Counted from the first letter of the stretch, positions 21,995 through 35,684 are shown. The stretch is DNA of 64,000 nucleotides from Halictus rubicundus (GCF_050948215.1 NC_135157.1:1054001-1118000), one strand, 5' to 3'. Translations and numbers: made by a program. Notes: generated from the sequence alone by a model not told the origin.

Positions 21995-24105
21995 TACATT
22001 AGGCATCAAAGGAGGTTCATATAGTTTTTCTCAAGGAAAAACTTAAACTGAAATTTTTATATGATCTGAACACCCTGTATATTGTAAATTTGAAATAAGA
22101 ACGCAATAAGAACCATCTTAGTTTTATCGAAACGATGCGACACGGGGTGGCATCAAACATCGCCATTTTTACTTTACGATAGCTTACTTAAAAGGAAAAT
22201 GTAATGAATGATAAAGAATAAAGCTTCTTCTTTGTGAGGTGTATAGTCGCGTTGGAATCTTCATTTCATAGGATCTATCGATACCTAGTTACTTTACCTA
22301 AATGGAATATAAACAGCGAGTAATGGATTCGGCACAAATCTACGGGTAATTGAATCTGATTTTGTATAGGGCTTTATGTACTTCCAATTAGAAGTTGATC
22401 CGTCGGAAATTGTAATTTTCTGGGAATACACATAACGGCCAGTACAATACAGAAATATTCATGATTTTAATTAGAAAGGGGATCGCTTAGCCGCTCGAAA
22501 GGTAAACTGCTTGAGTACATATTCGTATAATTCGGGTAAGAAATTTGAAATTCAATCGTACTTTCGTTTACCTGTTGGCTCGGTATAATCTGTTCTCTTA
22601 AACAGACATTTCGTCGTATGATTATTACTAAAATTATATCTAGTTAAAAATATTATATGCGAAGATTTCTATAATACCCTGAATAATCGTGTGAATTAAA
22701 AAATACTTTTAAATGAAGAAACAAAATACAAAGACCGTAGATATTACAGACATTAACAAACATTTATTCGGATATAATCATTTACAGTTCATGTGTAAGT
22801 CTTCGGTAAAAAAAGCCTTATTTATGCAAATACGTATTTTATGCATTTATGACAAAAATGACTGGATGAATACACAATCAGAAAAAATGTCAGAAAAATT
22901 TAAGAAATCGATTATATTATTTGTTATTTCGTAAAATTGTAATGAGATAAAATAAAATTGTATACAGTTGCTATGTCGTGTAATTGATGCACACAATTTT
23001 TATTTTGCATAAAGACATGCAATCTAGTCTAGTTATTTTGTCCAACAAAAATTCATGTTCGTATTTTGAAAATTAGATGATTTTTGCAGATTTTGGCACT
23101 CTGATAAATGTTGCCCCATCATCTTCGATTTTGCAGAAAAAGTCGAATTTTCGAGTGAACGAGAGAATCACCCCTTAACATGAATGGTGAAAATGTCATC
23201 CAAAAATTCGTTTCAAAATTCACAGAGGAGAGAGCAAAAAGCAGGGCATTACTATTGTACTAGTATCCCTAAAACTTTAATCTTTCATTCATTCACTCAC
23301 ACATTTTACATTTTCCCCCCAATTCTATTTCAGTAGATAATTCTGTAATTAACTATGTATTGTCCATGGACAGAGGACGCTCTTATCAGTCCTCAATTTT
23401 TGGTCGGTAACGTACTCACAAATTTACAACAGTCCTTAAAATGTTAGGATTATTTTTATAACTCATCTTTATTCAAACATTGTATGTACATATTCTATGC
23501 AATCTTATGACATTCTAAGACATAGTGTTGTACACCTTTCTTCTACGAGAAATCTGATAAAGCAGATTTCTTCATGTATCCACATTCATGTGTAAAGATA
23601 TTTTATATTTTCGTTCATGGAAAAAAAGCAATAAGAATTTAGTACAACTACACTTTCATCTAAATATTGATTGGTTTATCTAAACTCGTCAATGTCTGCA
23701 AGTGACATTAATCATTTGATATTTAATTTTAATTTTGGAAGTCGAAAAAATATACACTTGCTGTAGGTAATCAAATTATTACAGCGACAAAATACTTCAG
23801 CTACACTGAATTATTATTCCTCTGAGCTTCCATTTAAAAATTGATTATTTTCATGCAAACTCTCAATCAATTTATGCAAAAGTGGTTCTAATAATTTGAT
23901 CACCCACTGCGTATGCATGTCTAGACTGCAGATCTTCATGCACTTATGTACAAATTAATAAAACACAAAGAAACGTCTATGCTAACAAAAATTAATAGCA
24001 TTTATATCTTGTTTCAACTCAATGAAGTCCTAATTTTCCAGAAGAAATCTTTTGCTTACACTAGTTTTTATAAAACAGGCTACAAAATATAGGAATTTGC
24101 ATAAA
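21995..24105. other. AT-rich intergenic DNA
   Basis: No gene recognised. ACACCCTGTATATT at about 22069 is another isolated mariner-like terminus. Confidence 0.3.
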
Positions 24106-24712
24106 CCCAGTAAACAATTTGCTGTAAATTTGGCATCAACATTTGTCTACAAATTCTTATCATGCCATGCCAAATTCCAGGCCAAATCTTGGCTTCGTTA
24201 TAGAGGGCAGCTCGGTCGCACTAAGAGTGGACCTAACCTTGCTCTAAGAGCAAATATCAGGCAAAATCAGAGTAAACTTTTCTATAGGAGGGAAAACGGA
24301 ATTAAATTATGCAAAATACATGAAACTTCAAATCATATAATTTAGGAGTTTAAATAAAATTACGTTTTCTCTCCCACAACAAGGTTTACTCCGATTTTGC
24401 CCAATATACCCTTACTTAGAGCATTGTGAGGTTCGCTCTTAGTGCGACCGATCTGCCCTCTATAACAAAGCCACGGTTTGGCCCCAATTTGGATTGGAAT
24501 TTTGCCTGCAAACTTTGCACTCAAATTCCGATCCATCTGTTTCCGCATTTGACTAGGAATTTGTCGACAAGTTTTGGTGCCAAATTCATACAAAACAGGG
24601 ACCAAATTCTACTTCAAGCAGGATTTAGTACCAAATGGACAAATCTTTTCCTCACAAAGTGTGATACAAGCATTGAGCAAAATTTGCTCAAAACAGCATT
24701 TGGCTAGCTGGG
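24106..24712. mobile_element. Foldback DNA element (CCCAG ends), long copy
   Basis: Begins CCCAGTAAACAATTTGCTG and ends with the inverted CAGCATTTGGCTAGCTGGG. Two internal arms are extended inverted repeats: GGTCGCACTAAGAG at ~24207 against CTCTTAGTGCGACC at ~24436, and CAGAGTAAAC against GTTTACTCCGATTTTGCC. A short copy with the same ends lies at 37629 in an intron of gene D. Five open frames within are products of the repeat. The family was not identified; no clear duplication was seen. Confidence 0.7.
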
Positions 24713-27700
24713 AAGATCCGCAGTCTGATAATGTCAACGTACAGATAGAAAACATAGCATGCCTTCTCATATTTTCAATAACACGCCATATAATAGTTAC
24801 GAATATTTGACGTTGTTGTTTAATGATCGAAAGTGTGGCCGTTCTACAGGAACAGATTGATATTTGCACGACTACCGTGGTTGGACCCTTTGATCTCGAA
24901 CTGGAAACGCTTGAGAAAGCTCGAACGGAACGTTTTATACATTGATTTTTGCCGCTTCCTTTTTTTCATTCGTTTAATCAAACTGTTATCTGTCCAGATT
25001 CTTTCATCCGGCCGCGCACGTCCCTGTTCAATACAGCGCAATATAAATTGTTACTTTTTGTTTGTACCTACGATATTACACCGAATTCTTGTCTTTGAGT
25101 TGCTCGTGGACACGAAACTTTCGTAGAGCAATATTGAACATGTCAACTGTTCACACAAGTAGCGAAGAGGCGCCACTAAAGATTGTGATACCATAATTCT
25201 AAACAATTCTCGCATTCCTAATTTTATTTCTACTTGATAAATGACTAAAAATTTGAAAATGACTAATAGCGCTTAATTTTACTTATTTCGTTTATAAAAT
25301 AGTTATAAAATTTCTAGAGTCGAGGTAGCTAAAACGTGAAAAATTATTTTTTATCATAATGTAAATACTTGCGAATGACATCAGGATTTGTAGAGTCTAA
25401 AGAAATTAAGAAAGTAATCGCAGTTGGCACTTTCAGTCTCGCTAAATTATTATTTTAAATTAGTGGCATTTTCGGATCGTTGGTTTGGCAGTCAAAAGGT
25501 CGGAACACAACTTGCTGGGATACAATGCCGATATTTAATCCGTATATTGAATTTCTGACGAATTTTTTGACAACTCAACTCGCGTCCGATTTTCAATAAA
25601 ACACATCCGCATCGAGTTTAAATCTCACTCAGCGTAATACGTTTAACGTTTAGTGCGAACATTATTGCAGGACTCGTGCTGCTTACGGAGTCTGCTCAGC
25701 ATTCGCTAGCATTTCAATCGTGGACAAAGTTTTTCGGCGAGGTGGAATATTTAAAGCCAGGTCGCAGCACATTAACGGTTCGCTTGAAAGTAATTTTGAG
25801 ACTTCCCCTTGCAATATGCACGAGGGCCAGTACCGTTTGCTTGCTTTGTGGATGTAGCAGTCCAGTTGTAACTTAGCAACTCGCTTTCATGAATAAAGAG
25901 GGCAAATATATCTTCTATGATAATGTGTTTTCAATGTGATAAGAGTTGCCCGATCTAAAGTCGATTTAAAAACAGAGTTCCATATGCGAACATGCATTTC
26001 AAACTCTGTGCATCAGTTCAATTACTTTGTTAAGTATATTCCCACTAAAATGTCTAAAAACAAAGATGACATCTAAAACCGAATAACCTAACAATAACAG
26101 TTAAGTTAATAATAAAAAGCCATTGCTTTAATCCTTAACCAGGTGCTCTGGACCGTCTGTGAGATTTTTTACTGTCTTTATGACCTTGTCACGCTGCGCA
26201 CTCTTCAATTAGAGCCTAATGCTCAACTAGCGAAGTTAGAATTTGTTTGTGTGTTCTTAGTTGTTAGTAAGACCCATGTCATTTTTGCTACCGATCCTGG
26301 AAATTGTCCGTAGTAATTTACTAGACTGCGAATTTTATGCATTTATAATGAAAATTTTTAGATAGAATACTAAACCGTGAAAACATGAAAAACTGACGAA
26401 TACTATTATGACTGTATATATACACGACTACTTTTGTTTTGTTTTATAAATAAAATCGGGTGTTCATTCGTAAGTTGGCATTATGCTTTTTCGTATTTAT
26501 TGATTATTATTCATCGCCAGTATTCCGTTTAGAGTCCATATGAAGAGAATTGACAAGATTATTGAAAGAGAATACAAACTAACGCCAAAATAAAGTCGTA
26601 ATATAAAAAACAGACGAAAACGGACATAGAAATTGAAACGGATGTAAAAGTTTAAAACTGTATATAACATACATACATATATATATATGTATATATATAT
26701 ATATACTAGCATGGTTTCTACACAACAAGGTAACATCAATGCATATACTTTTGTCACTAAAATAATATTTTTGTGAGTTTGCTTTCAATTTGTGGGTCTT
26801 AACACTTTTCGCTTACGATTAGATGAGGAAATTGAAGTCCACAAACTGAGGTAAGGAAATCTTTCTCAAGAAATAAACTATGGTAGTGCATACTTATTGA
26901 TTGAATGGTAGTTACTTTTTAAACTTGTTCCGTGAGTATTTTAAATGATTTTAGAGTGGCACGTTCAACGTACGTAGAAATTCTGAAAAGAAAAGATTAA
27001 GAGTAAGTTCGAATAATGTTATTAGAAAGAATCAAAAGATCGCTGACATCCGTGGAACTATTATAGCAGGGTGCACAATGGAGAAGAAGGGGTTGGAAGC
27101 ATCACGCTTTGTTTTTCGACAGTGCGCGACAGTGTACGAGTGGCCAAGTGCCAAGCTGACTGACAATGAGGTTTGAGCTCCACGCGGGAAGTTGAACCTC
27201 CAATTTTCAACTGGTAATATCTCGAACTCGAAGCGTCAACTTGTAAAATGATAGAGGTCTTCTCACAGGGGTATTGGAAGACCAGGATTTCAACAATATA
27301 ATTCTGTAACCCTTACATTAGTAGGAGATCTGCCGCATATTTGGAATATCAGTTTGTTTAAGATGAATTAAAATCTACAAGGATGGGGACAAATAAAAGT
27401 GTACAGCATCGCAAACGAACCGATAAACTAGTATACTTCAAACTCTTAGCAATAATAACAAATAAAAAGTATGAAAAACTGATATGAGTGAGGAATGACG
27501 TAAGGTAACGATTTTACTACGGTGCAGGTAATTTGGAATATTTTGGTCATTTTGGTTAAAAGTTCTTTCGCCTATCTCTTGTGGAACCATTTTTAATAAA
27601 CGTTCTAAAACTTGTGTCCTCGGAACTTTTATTACAGATCATAAAGTATCTGTTCTACATATGAGAATACTTTTTAAAGGAATTCCCAAGAGAAACATTT

Positions 27701-28136
27701 CCTTCCATAAAAATTCCTCAGGAACAGATATGTTCTTGGGTGGATTCGAAGTCAAAAATTATATTGTATTACCTGGAAACGTAAACGAATATAAAATATG
27801 CAAAACTTTTCAATCCATAATACCTTAAACATTTTTTATCTCATAAACCCTCTAAAATCGACAATCCCAAATGAGAATATTTACAGTAGAAACCCCTTTA
27901 TCCTAGTACCCATTGTCCAGGAAACTCATTATCTGAAAACTCTTCCATTCAAGCGTTCCATTACCTGTATATTAGTGTATAAGTATAAGTAATTAGTTAT
28001 ACAAATAAAATTGTGTACACAGGATCCTATCTTTAAATACATATTAGATACAGTAGTCTGTTAAACAAAAAAAAAATTATTATAAATATCGTGTGGTTTC
28101 ATTGCAAAAGAAACTCCTTTCATAAATGTTCACAGG
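24713..28136. other. Intergenic DNA with a TA microsatellite
   Basis: No gene recognised in 3.4 kb. An (AT)n/(ACAT)n simple repeat spans about 26668-26705. Open frames at 24833-25126 and 25676-25876 lack motifs and splice context. Confidence 0.35.
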
Positions 28137-28340
28137 ATGGAAGCTACTTCCGGTTTCGAAGATTTCATCGAAGTCATCACCCCCAATAATGTTGCGAAGG
28201 CTTTAGTCAGCAGTCGCAGTTTATTAAAAAGTTATGAAGAAAAACATTTTTCGGAACAAATTATTCAGTTGTTTATTTCCCAAATCATTGAAATTGGTAA
28301 ATTGGACCCTTATCTATACAATTATCACCTTTTTGAGTAA
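28137..28340 (+). CDS. Possible exon or small open frame, unidentified
   Basis: The frame starts ATG just after TTCACAGG, which could be a 3' splice site. The composition (MEATSGFEDFIEVITP, NNVAKALVSSRSLL) is more protein-like than the background, and it ends at TAA. No known domain is recognised and no partner exon was found. It could be a lone coding exon, an old transposon fragment or chance. Confidence 0.25.
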   Translation: MEATSGFEDFIEVITPNNVAKALVSSRSLLKSYEEKHFSEQIIQLFISQIIEIGKLDPYLYNYHLFE

Positions 28341-29650
28341 TAACTTTTTAATAATCAACGATCGCCGACTAAAAAGCTTGACAACACTCCGAAGAGTGAT
28401 GACATTGGCAACATATTAGAAAATCGTGGAAATCAGAGGTGGGTAAATAGTCACAAAATTGAACTTTTACCTAGATACGTTCTACTCCATTTCCGTCTAG
28501 GTTGGAATAAGAATCGACATTTTCGAGCCACCGAGGTGTTAGAAACTCCTCGGGAATGTAAACATTTTCGAAATCCCTGTATGAAGCGATTTGGTTTCTT
28601 TCGAGGGTGTTCTTGTTACATTGGACCCGCGCATAACGTGGGCAAGAATAAGAAATTTGACGTCTCGTTTGATTGCTTCCACGAAAGAGCCAAAGTCAAT
28701 GTTCAGATTTGGTAGATCTCGTTTCGGAGTCGGCATAGAATCGTGCCCGCGGAGAATAGAGAACGTTTGGGTCGGGAAGGCGGTTTCACCTAACTCTTGG
28801 GAATCTGAATCCGAAACTATCTTTGGACTACTAGCAAGACAGTTTGCCTGGAACTGGATTTCTCTCTCCCCGGAGACGCTATCTATTTCGTTCGTTCTCT
28901 GCGCATCGTTTCGCCAGTTCGCTGCTTACCACGTTCGCGTTTCCCCTATCCCTATTCATTCAGAGCCGAATTTACCGGCTTATATGCTTGCTCTTCGCCT
29001 TTCGTTCTTGTTCGACGAATTACCGCTTAACATTAGTTACATGCACGGAAGTTTCATCTCGGAAGACAGCAGCGCAGACAGGAGTCGCTTAAGGGGGCAG
29101 TCTGATGTAAACGCTGCAAAATTTCACGATTCACTCAAAAGAGACCAGGGCAAGTTGATACAAGGTCAGATTGATACAATGCAATTATCTGGACTCTGTG
29201 TGTGTGTAGCACAATTAGCCTAGATATTTGAGGTGTGTTAGTTGACTTTTCCTTTTGATGGAATTTACGTCTGTATATCTGTGGATACAAGGAAAAACGC
29301 CAGATGTCACAATTTTAAAAAATTGAACTTTATGCGTTGGTTGAGATTTATAATATAGGATTTACGTATTTTCCAGAAAAAAGTCATGAAAACAAATTCG
29401 ATAGGCTCAAAAAAGTAACGCAGCAAAGAGACATTACTAGTACAAAGCATTAGTGATCACAACTTTAAACGGCAATATCTCCAAAGTGAAAGTATATGTG
29501 ATATGCGGCGTTCTTCCTTACAACCACAGATATATGCAGACGAGGACAACTATTATTCGTGTTGCCTTTTCAATCCGTTTGGAAATATTAGACAAAACAT
29601 CATATGCTCACGATATAATCTTATCTTGGTGCTATTATTACAAATCCTAA
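28341..29650. other. Intergenic DNA with an unexplained 210-codon frame
   Basis: A 210-codon plus-strand frame (28591-29223) is long for this composition, but it has no recognisable domain and is overlapped by a minus-strand frame (28539-28736). The GC content is locally raised. It may be a decayed element or chance. Confidence 0.25.
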
Positions 29651-29654
29651 GGCG

Positions 29655-30052
29655 AACTAAAACAAAAAGATCAAGATGATTCTTAATCAATACATTTATC
29701 GCTATTGTCCCTATTGAAAATTGACAACATGGCGAATCCTTAAATTGCAAGGGATTAAACAAGATGAATTAATTCATCAATGCCTTAATAATATTATAAT
29801 AACACTTAGGCGCTCGTCTTACAGACAACACTTCACAAATTATCCGTATTGAATTATGAAACTCTTGTACACCTTCCATATTCGTTAAATGTCCCATCCG
29901 CAGATTACCACTTGTTGAAATATTCAGATCAAAGTCTGTTCACAAAATCTTTCTCCAGTAACGCGGCAATTAAAGTCGGACCCAACGAATTGTTAACACC
30001 AGCCAAGCCAGATTACTACGGAAATGGCATAATTGTACCTGTTTCACAGTAA
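29655..30052 (+). pseudogene. Mariner transposase C-terminal remnant
   Basis: Translation near the end gives NYETLVHLPYSLNVPSADYH, the degraded counterpart of the mariner PYSPDLAPSDYHLF block that carries the third catalytic Asp. It ends in a tail resembling the usual YxxGI segment (YYGNGIIVPV). Upstream bases back to about 29655 show scattered mariner similarity with stops and shifts. The conserved SPD has decayed to SLN, so it is inactive. Confidence 0.7.
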
Positions 30053-30056
30053 CATA

Positions 30057-30841
30057 CAGGGTGAGTCTGATAACGTGATGACCTCAAATAACTCGTAAGT
30101 TATTTTTTTTATGAAAAAATGTTTCGAACAAAAGCTGCATGTTTTTTTGGGGAACATATAGTGCTCTAATTTGTTTTTTATTACTTTGCTTTTTTATCGA
30201 GATACGAGGATCACCTTCAGTTTTTTAAATGGTATGTCGAATATTTTTTCTCGAATTAGAATAGAGCACCAAATTCTGCATAAAAAAGTATTACACCAAA
30301 TATGGCTTAAAATTAAATTACAAACGACTTTTTTCTTTTTCTTATATTAATGACTTATTTTAGTGTGGTCGCATAAACGAAGTCGTGTATTAACTAATAG
30401 AAGATTATTAATTGGAGAATATCTCAGTAATTATGAAGTCCTTTTAAGCCCTATTTGGTTTAATACTTTTGTAAGCAGAACTTGGTATACTATTATATTA
30501 GGTCGTCCCATAAGTTCGTGCCGTGGATATGTTTATATTATTCACCATTGAAAAGTATTTTAATGAAAATCCGCGAAAATTGTATAGTGACGGTATAATG
30601 TCTTTGACAAAAGGGTCAGAAGAGGTTGTGGAATGAAAGGGTGATTACATATTTTATTTTTAGAATTTAAATGGTACAAGAGTAAACGGCATGAACTTAT
30701 GGGACGGCCTAATATATCCGAAAAATATTAGACATTCCATTTAATAAACTAAAAGTGACCTTCACATCTTGATAAAAAAAATTTTTCTTAGAATAAATAA
30801 CAGGAGTTATTTGAGGTTGTCACGTTATCAGACTCACCTTG
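30057..30841. mobile_element. Mariner-type non-autonomous element (CAGGGTGAGTC ends)
   Basis: CAGGGTGAGTCTGATAACGT on the left and the inverted ACGTTATCAGACTCACCTTG on the right are flanked by TA (30055-30056 and 30842-30843). The inverted arms extend about 100 bp, through AACCTCAAATAACTC-type sequence. The interior is AT-rich and carries a second, nested MITE. Confidence 0.85.
30501..30709. mobile_element. Nested mariner MITE (GGTCGTCCC ends)
   Basis: GGTCGTCCCATAAGTTCGTG on the left and CATGAACTTATGGGACGGCC on the right are inverted and flanked by TA (30499-30500 and 30710-30711). It sits inside the element at 30057-30841, so it is younger. The GGTCGTCCCATAAGTTC type of end is a common mariner terminus. 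Confidence 0.9.
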
Positions 30842-30843
30842 TA

Positions 30844-33285
30844 TATGTGTTGTATCTAATAAAGCTTACATCGGTTGAATAAACTAATTTATTAAGAGGT
30901 TGTCGCCGCTTAAAGTTTCACTTAAAAATCTGCCATTTCTGTACAGCCACTTAACACTTTCCCTACCGGAATCCTATTAATAGGATTTTTAGTAGTAGTA
31001 CTGTACCAAAAGGAAGCTTAGAAATTTTCTTTTACATTATAATTTAAAACGAAATTGTTAGATGATATTAGTGGGACGTTACACTAAAAATACTTTAGCC
31101 AAGAGCCATGGGCTTTTAAAAATTATAAAATAATCACCGGTAGGTAATATGTTTGTACTTTCCCAATTGTCCTAACAACAAACTACGGTGCTCTTTAATA
31201 TTTCTGTAAATTTAAATTTGAACTGAAATTTGAGTAAATTCTTTTACTCGTACAGTTACGTACTTATTTTTCAAGTACTTTTAATAATACTTTCTAGCAT
31301 CATTTATTCTTTCGCATACACTTATTTATGCAGTCGATTATTACAATCCGATTAGTCTTAAACATTCGAAGTATGTTTACAATTTAAACATAGAGCAACA
31401 TAAATTAAATTCTAAATCATTGAAAGACGTTTCTCATTTTTCAATTGGTTTACACGTATTTTCTAAAACATATTTTCAAATTTTGTTACTTTTCGTTATT
31501 CGAAGTCCAAAGAATACTTCTAATCGAGATACATGCTAGAACTATTGAACATCGTCCAAAGTGAATCTACATAATTGTGAATGGAAAATGCGGAAGGGCT
31601 ATGATTTCGCCGCCAAATCCCAGCTGCGATTATTTTTCCCTTTTTCCCTACTGGCGGAGATCTTGGCACCACTTCCCATTCGTTTTTACTATCTATTCAA
31701 TTTTCGCCAAGTTGGCGAACTGGCTGCCAAGAAAACCGACGAAACGTTTTGTCTTTTCTCGAGCTTCAACAGTGTTAAGCAGAAAACATGAACGGAGATG
31801 ACAAAGGTCACGAAAAAATGATTTAATGGAACGGTTCTTGCGCGAGGACAACGGAAATCGTGAAAGGTACCGCCGAGAACAAAAGTGACAACGGAATTGT
31901 CTACATGATCGAGGAAATATTACGATTAAAAATCAAATGCAGAAATTGTTACTAAAATTGTTTACCACATTGCAACTGTTTGTAACATCTATGAATAATC
32001 TCAAATTATGATTACATTTTTTGTTTTTCCGGTAATTATAATTTTGAGTACATTCATGGTATCGCACTTTTAGAATACAGATGTTATGAAGCGATCAAGA
32101 AATACTATTAGTACAGTCCAGTGTCGCCAGATGAGGGGGGGGGGGGGGAGTACGAATTGAGGGGAAAAAGTTACTCACTCGCTGCCAGTACCGAAGTATG
32201 CACGACAAAGACGAAACGCGTCACGTGACCGGGCCGTGACGGAAGCATAGGGGAATAGCGCGGTAGAAGGGGAAATTAGAGTGGGGGAACAAGTCTTGAT
32301 CTTGCAACTCTGGTTTTGAGGGGTCCCTACCGTGCCCATCAGTGATCCACGGCTTCGGTTCGAGACAACTTCAAGCTGCCACTGAAGCTGTTAATCGATT
32401 TGATTGGCATTTGTAAACGACAAGGAAGTAATCTGATGGGTTGTCGTTCTCCATTCAAAATTTCAGGTTAATAAATGTTCATAAAATTTTCACTTTTTCC
32501 AATTGTCGTGTAGGAAATGAGTCAGCTTAACAAACCGATTAAAGGAACAATAATGTAAAATTCAGAATAAAGAATATACGACTGAAACGGTCATTTTATG
32601 ATAACAAATCACGCTAAGAAGTGGGAACATGTCTGACATGTAATCGAAAGTTTGAAGCTGACTCTACTGAGATGCAGGTAACAAATTAATTGACATTTCA
32701 TTAAAGTTTTTGGAACATCATGCAATATACAAAGAAGTAATCTAATATACAGAGTCACGCAATGAAGGAATTGATGGAAATAGAAAAAGGTGGAATTACA
32801 GAAGATTTGAGCGTGGTTTGTAATATTCTTAACGTCAAATGTTCCGCATACACATATTTGCAACTCCGTTTTCAGTGGTACTGCTTTTGATATCCTTATC
32901 AATTTGGCTTTGTATATGTCGTTGGGGATTTCGGTATAACTTGAAAGACCGAGAAGTAATTTTTCCATTATTTATTAATGTATAATGTTCCTACATCATC
33001 ATAAGTATCAATCATAATAATTAAAACGTTTTCCTAATTGATTTTTTTCGATAAAAAAGGAATTTGTTTAAATCTACGTTAAAATCGACGTTTAAGTCTA
33101 CGTTATCTACTTGCAAAACTGCTTATTTGCAAATTTTGCAGTAATTTCTATGGTTTTAAACAGTTTTATTTCATGGTTATTTTGCTAATTTCAAACTATT
33201 TTCAGTTCAACTTTTCTTGTCGCACTATTTTCCTTATACTAATTGTTATCTCTTTATTTTTTAAGATTTTCACACATACTCCATA
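30844..33285. other. Intergenic DNA, E-box and poly-G tract
   Basis: No gene recognised. A 14-base G run lies at 32135-32148. A full palindromic E-box, GTCACGTGAC, is at 32220-32229 in a locally GC-rich 200-bp patch that could be a promoter, but no exon was found next to it. Open frames at 31561-31801 and 32609-32968 show no motif. Confidence 0.3.
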
Positions 33286-33287
33286 TA

Positions 33288-33516
33288 GGGTAAGGGACCA
33301 AATTACTGTAGGGGTACCAATTACTGTGACTGTATTAATTATACCTATTTTTAAAGCATAATCAATATTAAAAAAGAGATATTAAATTTTTTTAACTAAA
33401 ATCAGTTAATATATATGTTATGCATCTATTTTGAATTATTCATTATGCTTTAAAAATAAGTATAATTAATATAGGCATATTAACTGCTACCCCCACATTA
33501 ATTTGGTCCCTTACAC
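33288..33516. mobile_element. Mariner-type MITE, copy C
   Basis: GGGTAAGGGACCAAATTACT at the left and the inverted GGTCCCTTACAC at the right are flanked by TA (33286-33287 and 33517-33518). It has the same palindromic body as copies A and B, with AATTATAC/GTATAATT arms. It is 229 bp. Confidence 0.9.
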
Positions 33517-33518
33517 TA

Positions 33519-34233
33519 CACGCCTTACGTATTCCAAAAACATAAAAGAATCAATTTATTCAATTTTACAATGTAGAAAAGCCTCTTAACCTTGAATTCA
33601 TAAACATAGCGTAATTTTCTAAACAATCGAATGTATTTGAATTATACATGTGCAAGGGTGAACACATAATTATTCACAATGTACTTATAAAATTTGTTAC
33701 AATAATAATAGAGTGTTTACAGTAACATTTTTCAATGCAGTGTCCAAGCTTTGCGCACTTGTTGGGCCGTTGCATCGTCACATATGCTGCTTTATTTTTT
33801 TTTTTAGCTGATCTATATTCTTTTAAATACATGAAAAAGTAAAGTGACTATGTTAAAAAATGATGTCACTTTAATTACTCTATTATTAACAATCTTCATA
33901 AGTCCATTCCAGATAACGATTTATTGAATTGTCCTCCATATATGTATGTACACATATAATTACATCAATATTTCACTAATATGTTTACGTGTCTAGATTC
34001 TTACCTGTCTGATTCTATACTTTATCATCATTACTTTATTAAATATGGTCTTTTTGGGGCATATACAGTTCTACTGTAAATACTCACAACCGACGAAGAA
34101 TTAATTTTCGTCAATTGTAACAAGTAAACATGGTAAATAACTGCAGGTACGTTTTCTACTATTTCTTACCTATTTCTTTTTCGAAACATAATTAAATATA
34201 GAAGTCCATAAAAAAACATTTATTATTTATCAT
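33519..34233. other. Intergenic DNA
   Basis: No gene recognised. The stretch may include upstream sequence of the mRpS21 transcript, whose 5' exon was not located. Confidence 0.25.
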
Positions 34234-34697
34234 TTACAATTGACTATCAAAAATCGTTTTCTTGGAATAAAATTCGTTGTCTTTTTGTTCAAATAGTTTA
34301 AAATCTGTTTGATCGTTCAAATGATCTATTTCATTTTTTACTTTACTCGTTTCCCCGTATTGCCCATATGTAGAGAGAAGAAATTTAAAAAAACAAAATA
34401 AATTTTTAATGAGAGACAATATTTAACGAATTTACCCAGCGGAATTTGTAGATATATTTTATCAATATATGATACATAGATGCAATATCGGTAGAAATCT
34501 TGTTTATCGACGTACGATGTACAATTTATCGACACATGATATTTAATTTGTGTTTTGCGGCACATGCGTATACAGAATACCCGTTTAGCATGGTGAACAG
34601 TGTAGAAAATAGGGGTAGTATCTTCTATACCTCGTCTGTGGTAATACTGTAAATATTGATTGTAACTCATAAAATTGTTTACACCTTTCGAATACAA
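34234..34697 (-). CDS. Possible small unidentified gene
   Basis: The last ~45 codons of a minus-strand frame ending near 34234 look coding: KNEIDHLNDQTDFKLFEQKD, then NEFYSKKTIFDSQL and a stop. A possible upstream exon around 34670-34630 contains ATG and YLQYYHRR before a CGAG/GTATAG donor, and the phase could join it to a 3' splice site just before the KNEIDH codons. The protein would be about 48 residues and is not recognised. It would be transcribed away from mRpS21, possibly sharing an upstream region. Confidence 0.3.
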
Positions 34698-35273
34698 GGT
34701 ACAGTAAATAATTTGTAATTACCAATATTTCTATTAATTTTAGTGACAAATTTAAAAAGCTGTAGGTGTTTCATAACGTGTTTTGGTGCATACCTAACCT
34801 ATAAATGTAGTTAAAACAAATACCACACACGAAATACCTCATATTATGAATACAATTAAGTAAATTAGAAACAGTGATTGTGCTACTTATCTTTTTGCCT
34901 CCTTTTATTTATAATTGAAAAATTTAATTGAAAAGACATTTAAAGAAACAAGTTAATTATAACCTTGCATCGTATTAATGGACAAAAATATTTATACAGT
35001 TGAAATGTATTATTTATATTGTTAACCCTTTATCCCTCGGAATACATTAAGATTAAAAATTAAATTTACAATAATTTATTTGTTTTGAATACAAAATATT
35101 AGACTTTGTTATATCTCTTGTTTGCATATCTATATATCTATTGTTCGATTACAATAGTACTATTACATTTATGTGTATCAATGTATCTATATTAACAGCT
35201 TTCAAATTATTAAATCTATAAATTAAGTGTCTGGTGACTGATATTGTAATGTATATGTATATATTGATTTCAG

Positions 35274-35546
35274 ATGGGAATAAGACGACATGCTCAATTT
35301 ATTGCTAGAACTGTTCTGGTCCAAAATGGCAATGTCGACACAGCTTATAAAGTATTAAATCGTATATTGGCGCAAGAAAAAATTTTAGAGCAATTTAGAC
35401 GTACTAGGTTCTTTGAGAGACCCTCGCAAGCGAGACGTAGAGTAAATTATGAAAAATGTATGGCTATATATAATGAGGATATGAACAGAAAAATTAAATT
35501 TATTTTAAGAACAAACAGAGAAGATCCGTATCCTGGATGTTCTTAA
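35274..35546 (+). CDS. mRpS21: Mitochondrial ribosomal protein S21 (bS21m)
   Basis: This 90-codon frame encodes the animal form of bacterial ribosomal protein S21, a component of the small subunit of the mitochondrial ribosome. Recognisable blocks in order are QFIARTVLVQNGNV near the N-terminus, YKVLNRIL around residues 25-32, RRTRFFERPSQARRRVNYEK in the middle, and YNEDMNRKIKFILRTNREDP and PGCS at the end. The length matches the family (about 87-90 residues). The ATG follows directly on GATTTCAG, a good 3' splice site, so the coding part is a single exon with an intron in the 5' UTR; the first exon was not located. An AATAAA signal lies at 35679-35684. It converges with gene D on the opposite strand. 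Confidence 0.95.
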   Translation: MGIRRHAQFIARTVLVQNGNVDTAYKVLNRILAQEKILEQFRRTRFFERPSQARRRVNYEKCMAIYNEDMNRKIKFILRTNREDPYPGCS

Positions 35547-35678
35547 ATTATATCTTATTAAGTTGCTGAACATTGTTTCATGTAAAATTATTTAAATTTC
35601 GATCCACATATAAGTACTATGGAAAAGCGTTTATACTATTATATATAATTGTGCACACATGTACAAAAACATTAATCA

Positions 35679-35684
35679 AATAAA
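35679..35684 (+). terminator. Polyadenylation signal of mRpS21
   Basis: AATAAA, 132 bases beyond the stop codon, in an AT-rich 3' UTR. Confidence 0.6.

Noticed and set aside
28591..29223. 210-codon open frame as a gene
   Set aside because: No recognisable domain, no splice or start context, and an opposing frame overlaps it. Left as unexplained rather than called.
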